From Yinghuangia sp045039925 (GTDB lineage: Bacteria; Actinomycetota; Actinomycetes; Streptomycetales; Streptomycetaceae), in the NCBI GenBank assembly GCA_045039925.1, contig CP108400.1, positions 6,758,001 to 6,822,000 on the forward strand: a stretch of 64,000 bases of DNA, written 5' to 3'. Positions 60,687-64,000 of the stretch are shown here, piece after piece. The notes beneath the pieces were generated by a model. That model saw only the letters and a program-made list of their open reading frames with translations. It did no database searches and was not told the DNA's origin. Positions within the stretch are counted from its first letter, which is position 1. Each line of letters opens with the position of its first letter. A program made the position numbers and the translations under genes.

Positions 60687-62612
60687 TCAACGCCGCCGGA
60701 GGCCGTAGTAGCCGGCGCCGCCCAGCAGGGCGACGCCCAGGACGATGCCGACCGGGAGCGCGATCTTGCTCGCCGTCGAGTCGTCGTCCTCGGCGGACGC
60801 GGACTTGCCGGGCAGGTCGACGGCTTCGCCGTCCTTGCCGGTCTGGCCCTTGCCGCTCTCGCCGGTGCTCCCGGTCGCCTGGCCGCCGGTCGCGGCCTGG
60901 CCCTGGTTGCCGCCGGTCGCTGCGGCGGCGGCGGTCTCGCCGTCGAACGCGAACACCGGGTCGGAGCCGGGGCGCGGCGTACCGCCGATCTCGACGCTCA
61001 GGTCGATGGGCACGACCAGGCCCATGCCCTCCTCCGGCGGTTCGGCGACCTGGAGCTGGATGTAGTAGGTGCCGGGCACGGCGTACCCGTTCGGGTCGAA
61101 GCTGCCGGCGTCCTCCGGGCGGGCGATCTGCCAGGGGCCGCAGGTCCGTTCGAAGCGGCCCTTCTCGCGCTGGATCAGCTTGACGACGCTGGAGTCCTTG
61201 GCGTCGCACGTCGTCGGGTTGCGGGTGGCGTTGAAGACCTTGACGCTCCACCCCGCGGTGATGCTGTTGGGGAAGTCGTGCGGGATGTCGACGCCGGCCT
61301 TGACCGTGAGCTGCTGCCCCGCCTTCAGGTCGACGCGCCAGAACGGCGCCTCGCCGACCGCGATGCTCTGCTTGTACGTCCCGGGGCCGATCGGCGTCGC
61401 GCTGTTGAACGAGAAGCCGCCCACCGCGTCGGGACCGGTCTTGACCGGGACTTCCTTCGCCGTGGTCGCGCCGGCCTTGGTCTCGGCGATGCCCACCAGC
61501 AGTTCGACGGGCATCGGCATGTCGCCCGCGTCGGTGACCTTGTTCTCGATCATGATGCAGCCGATGTCGTTCGGCGGCCGCGCGCCCTTGTCGTCCGGCT
61601 TGCTGCGCGCGCCCGCGGTGATCACGTTCGCCCAGCCCACGGACTGCTCGTACTGCCGCAGCCAGCTGTCCGGGTTGCCGCTGCCGACGGTCCCGGCCTG
61701 CACCGTGAGGCCGGCGCCGCGCCCGTAGCCCTCCTCCGCGACGGCCGTCGCGGAGACCTGGAGGAGCTGGTCCGGGCGCTTCTTTACCTGGTAGTACAGG
61801 TCGCGTCCGCCGGTGAAGTTGTCCAGGTACTGGCCCGGTGTGATCATCGGCGCGTCGGCGCAGGCCTCGATCGAGCCCTTGATGGGCGTGCCGGTCGCCT
61901 GGTACGTCGTCCACGCCTTGCGGAACAACGTGCTCAGGTTCTGCGTCAGTGCGTCCGCGTTGTCGGCGTCCGCGTACGAGCCGCCGCTCACCTGGGCTAT
62001 GCACTTGAGCTGGTCGCGGGCGGCGCCGCTGGTCTTGAAGCCGACGGCGTCGACGGCCAGGTCGATGCCCTGGGCCTTGAGTTCGCGGGCCACGTCGCAG
62101 GGCGGCGGGGGAGCGCAGGTGTCCTCGCCGTCGGAGACGAGCACGATGCGGCGCTTGCCGTTGGTGCCGACGTCCTTGGCCGCCTCGCGCAACGCGACAC
62201 CGATGGGGGTGAAGCCGACCGCGTTCATGGCGGCGACGCGCTGCTTGGCGTCGGCGCGCGCGGCGGCGTCCATGGTCTTGACCGGGAAGAGCTGCTGCGT
62301 GTCCGCGCAGCCTTCGGCCTTGTTCTCGCCCGGGTACGTGGCCCCGTACACCCGCAGGCCCAACTGCGCGCTCTCCGGCGCCGTGTCGATGATGCGGCCC
62401 ACCGCCTGCTTGGCGGCCGCGAGGCGGGTCTGGCCGCCCGCGTCGTTCTCCTTCATCGATCCGGACAGGTCCAGCACCAGCTCGATCTTCGGCGGGGGTT
62501 CGCCCTCGGCCGGCGCCGCGTGGGCACTGGTGGCGGAGGGCAGCAGGCCGCCGAGAATGAGCGTCGGCACGGCGAGCGCCGCGGCCCGCATGCGACGGTT
62601 TCTGAGGTTCAT
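60687..62612 (-). CDS. Secreted, membrane-anchored VWA-domain protein
   Basis: 641-residue type-I membrane protein. The signal peptide spans residues 1-33 (AAALAVPTLILGGLLPSATS then AHA). A von Willebrand factor A domain (about 42-235) has an intact MIDAS: LVLDLSGSMKEN (D48-S50-S52), a Thr in AVGFTPIGVALREAA and the Asp of LVSDGEDTCAPP. About 350 residues of beta-rich ectodomain follow, with paired motifs GTPIKGSIEACADAPMITPG, YLDNFTGGRDLYYQVKKRPD and VPGTYYIQLQVAEPPEEG. A Gly/Gln/Thr linker precedes a C-terminal TM helix (ALPVGIVLGVALLGGAGYYG) and RRR. ATG 62612 has GAAGGAAA upstream. It is the second gene of a pair; the upstream paralogue lacks VWA. Confidence 0.9.
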   Translation of the reverse strand: MNLRNRRMRAAALAVPTLILGGLLPSATSAHAAPAEGEPPPKIELVLDLSGSMKENDAGGQTRLAAAKQAVGRIIDTAPESAQLGLRVYGATYPGENKAEGCADTQQLFPVKTMDAAARADAKQRVAAMNAVGFTPIGVALREAAKDVGTNGKRRIVLVSDGEDTCAPPPPCDVARELKAQGIDLAVDAVGFKTSGAARDQLKCIAQVSGGSYADADNADALTQNLSTLFRKAWTTYQATGTPIKGSIEACADAPMITPGQYLDNFTGGRDLYYQVKKRPDQLLQVSATAVAEEGYGRGAGLTVQAGTVGSGNPDSWLRQYEQSVGWANVITAGARSKPDDKGARPPNDIGCIMIENKVTDAGDMPMPVELLVGIAETKAGATTAKEVPVKTGPDAVGGFSFNSATPIGPGTYKQSIAVGEAPFWRVDLKAGQQLTVKAGVDIPHDFPNSITAGWSVKVFNATRNPTTCDAKDSSVVKLIQREKGRFERTCGPWQIARPEDAGSFDPNGYAVPGTYYIQLQVAEPPEEGMGLVVPIDLSVEIGGTPRPGSDPVFAFDGETAAAAATGGNQGQAATGGQATGSTGESGKGQTGKDGEAVDLPGKSASAEDDDSTASKIALPVGIVLGVALLGGAGYYGLRRR

Positions 62613-62634
62613 GGCTCTGTTTCCTTCGTCGTGG

Positions 62635-64000
62635 TCAGCGGCGGCGCATGCCGTAGTAGCCGACGCCGCCGAGCAGCGCGACGCCCAGGACGATGCCGAT
62701 GGGCAGTGCCAGTTTCTGTAGTGCCGAGTCGTCCGAGCCGCCGTCCGCGGACGTCGACTTGCCCGGCAAGTCCTGCGCGCCCTCGGTGCCCTTGCCGCCC
62801 TGCGTGTCCGCGCCGCCCGGTTGCTGCGGCGCCTGGCCGGATCCGCTCGTCCCGCCCGTCTGCGGGGTGCCGGTCCCGTTCACCGCTTGGGTGGCATCGG
62901 TCCCGGGCGCCCCCGAGTTGCCGCCGAAGTCGAAGACCGGAGCGGGTTCGGCGCGCGGTGCGCCCTCGACGGCGACCACCATGTCGATGGGGACGACACG
63001 ACCGACGGCGTCCTCGTCGGGCTCGGCGACGGCGAGCTGGAAGTAGTAGGTCCCGGGCGTGGCGTACTCGAGGTTGTTGCGCCCGATCGCCTCGGGGTCG
63101 GCGATCTCCCAAGGCCCGCACGACACTTCGAAGCGGCCCTTCCTGCGGTCGAAGAAGACCACGCGGCCGGAGGAGTCGGTCGCGCAGATCGTCTCCTGCC
63201 GCAGCTCGTTGAAGGTCATGACGGTGAACGTCATCGGGGTGCTGTACGGGAAGTCGCCGGGTGTCACGACGCCGCCCTTGATCGACAGGCGTTGGCCCGG
63301 CCGTACGTCGACCCGCCACATCGGGAACTCGCCGACCGTGAGGTCCTGCTTGTACGTGCCCGGCGCGATCGGGGTCGCGCTCGCGAACGAGGCACCGCCC
63401 GGCGTGTCCGCGCCGGTCTGCACCTGCGGGACCGGCGGCACGGCCGCCTTCGCGGGGTCCGCGTCGGCAAGGCCGACCAGGATCTCGACGGGGAAGTCCG
63501 GATCGCCGTCGGCGGTGATGCGGTTGTTGATCCGGATGCAGCCCATGTCGTCGGGCGGCAGCGGGCGCGGGTCGTCGTCCGGGTCGTGGACCTCGCTCCG
63601 GGCCCCGGCGGAAAGCACGTTCGCCCAGCCGACCACGGTGCCGAAGGCGCGCAGCCAGCCCTCCGGCTTGGTGTCGGCCGGCATCGGTCCCGCGAACACC
63701 TCGATGCTGGAGCTGCGGAGGAAGCGGTGTGCCAGCACCACCGTCGTGCTGACCTGGAGGAGTTGGCCGGGACCCTTCTTCACGCGGTAGTAGAGGTCCT
63801 TCTCGCCGGGCAGGGTGTCCACGTACTGGCCGGGCGCCAGGACGGGTGCGTCCCGGCAGTCGGCCGTCGAGCCCTTCACCGGCGTGCCGGAGGTCTTGTA
63901 GCTCTTCCCCCGGTCGTATTCCGCGGGGGCGGCCGACGAGGACGCCGAGGGGAGGACCGCGGCGAGCAGGAGCACGGATATCGCGAGCACGGCGGCGCGC
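62635..64000 (-). CDS. Paralogous exported membrane-anchored protein without VWA domain, possibly 5'-truncated by window
   Basis: At least 451 residues. A signal peptide (LAISVLLLAAVLPSASSSAA) is followed by an ectodomain that aligns with the C-terminal two-thirds of the VWA protein just downstream: GTPVKGSTADCRDAPVLAPG, YVDTLPGEKDLYYRVKKGPG, VGWANVLSAGARSE, TPIAPGTYKQDLTVGEFPMW and TPGTYYFQLAVAEPDED. The C-terminal linker and TM tail are nearly the same (LALPIGIVLGVALLGGVGYY G-MRRR). GTG 63990 could be the start, but the frame stays open (RAAV) to the window edge, so the true start may lie outside. The gap to the VWA gene is 22 bp, so the two are one operon. Function unknown; a VWA/non-VWA pair could be receptor and partner. 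Confidence 0.85.
   Translation of the reverse strand, partial: RAAVLAISVLLLAAVLPSASSSAAPAEYDRGKSYKTSGTPVKGSTADCRDAPVLAPGQYVDTLPGEKDLYYRVKKGPGQLLQVSTTVVLAHRFLRSSSIEVFAGPMPADTKPEGWLRAFGTVVGWANVLSAGARSEVHDPDDDPRPLPPDDMGCIRINNRITADGDPDFPVEILVGLADADPAKAAVPPVPQVQTGADTPGGASFASATPIAPGTYKQDLTVGEFPMWRVDVRPGQRLSIKGGVVTPGDFPYSTPMTFTVMTFNELRQETICATDSSGRVVFFDRRKGRFEVSCGPWEIADPEAIGRNNLEYATPGTYYFQLAVAEPDEDAVGRVVPIDMVVAVEGAPRAEPAPVFDFGGNSGAPGTDATQAVNGTGTPQTGGTSGSGQAPQQPGGADTQGGKGTEGAQDLPGKSTSADGGSDDSALQKLALPIGIVLGVALLGGVGYYGMRRR

Overview
This 64 kb window comes from a high-GC, filamentous actinomycete, most likely a member of the Streptomycetaceae. Third codon positions are almost entirely G or C, and GTG, TTG and even CTG starts are common. 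The marker genes are a complete streptomycete conservon (cvnA-B-C-D), the hyphal coiled-coil genes scy and filP, crotonyl-CoA carboxylase/reductase, and a GlgE-type glucan operon. No tRNA, rRNA, insertion sequence, prophage or CRISPR array was seen. I cannot name the species.

Layout. 1-8.6 kb holds redox enzymes (a truncated Baeyer-Villiger-type monooxygenase, a Tat-exported FAD enzyme, a FAD oxidoreductase divergent from its TetR regulator, a luciferase-like monooxygenase, a tandem-fused hydroxyacyl-CoA dehydrogenase) and a frameshifted HTH gene. 8.6-14.2 kb holds a CsoR-like repressor coupled to an MMPL transporter with matching C/G-rich palindromes, a frameshifted DUF302 gene, and an ECF-type sigma factor coupled to an MDMPI-domain protein. 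14.2-19 kb is the conservon, with a StyA-like flavin monooxygenase downstream. 19-23 kb holds an ABC exporter and an AI-2E family membrane protein.

23-33.4 kb combines polarity and cytoskeleton genes (scy, filP) with acyl-CoA metabolism (ccrA, mce, thiolase, meaB). The thiolase can supply acetoacetyl-CoA, Ccr makes ethylmalonyl-CoA, Mce epimerises ethylmalonyl- and methylmalonyl-CoA, and MeaB protects the B12-dependent mutases. The operators TTACC-N4-GGTAA (ccrA) and TTACC-N4-GGTAG (mce) suggest shared control. 33.4-38.4 kb holds degenerate repeats, two MarR regulators, a pair of DUF3817 membrane proteins, a TetR gene that appears to start with CTG, and a thioredoxin-fold TPR protein without a CxxC.

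38.8-48.7 kb is a cell-surface and signalling stretch: a DUF6230 exported protein, a large DUF6114 protein with a long Pro/Ala/Thr linker, a small secreted protein overlapping an unknown lipoprotein, a MerR/B12-type regulator divergent from a possible small gene and an SDR-DUF2867 protein, and a membrane Ser/Thr kinase with an extracellular propeller. 48.8-60.6 kb holds a secreted antigen-85-like esterase and the glucan module. GlgE, TreS, Pep2 and GlgB are transcribed leftward with GTGA overlaps between the first three, and GlgP is divergent. Together they turn trehalose into maltose, maltose-1-phosphate and branched alpha-glucan, and break the glucan down again. 60.6-64 kb encodes two homologous membrane-anchored exported proteins, only one of which carries a VWA domain; the second may run off the window.

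Most likely to be new: the secreted peptide/lipoprotein pair at 41.8-43.2 kb, the paralogous VWA/non-VWA pair at the right edge, the conservon with a StyA-like enzyme, the placement of ccrA between scy and mce, and three loci with reading-frame anomalies (5.2 kb, 11.85 kb, 36.8 kb).
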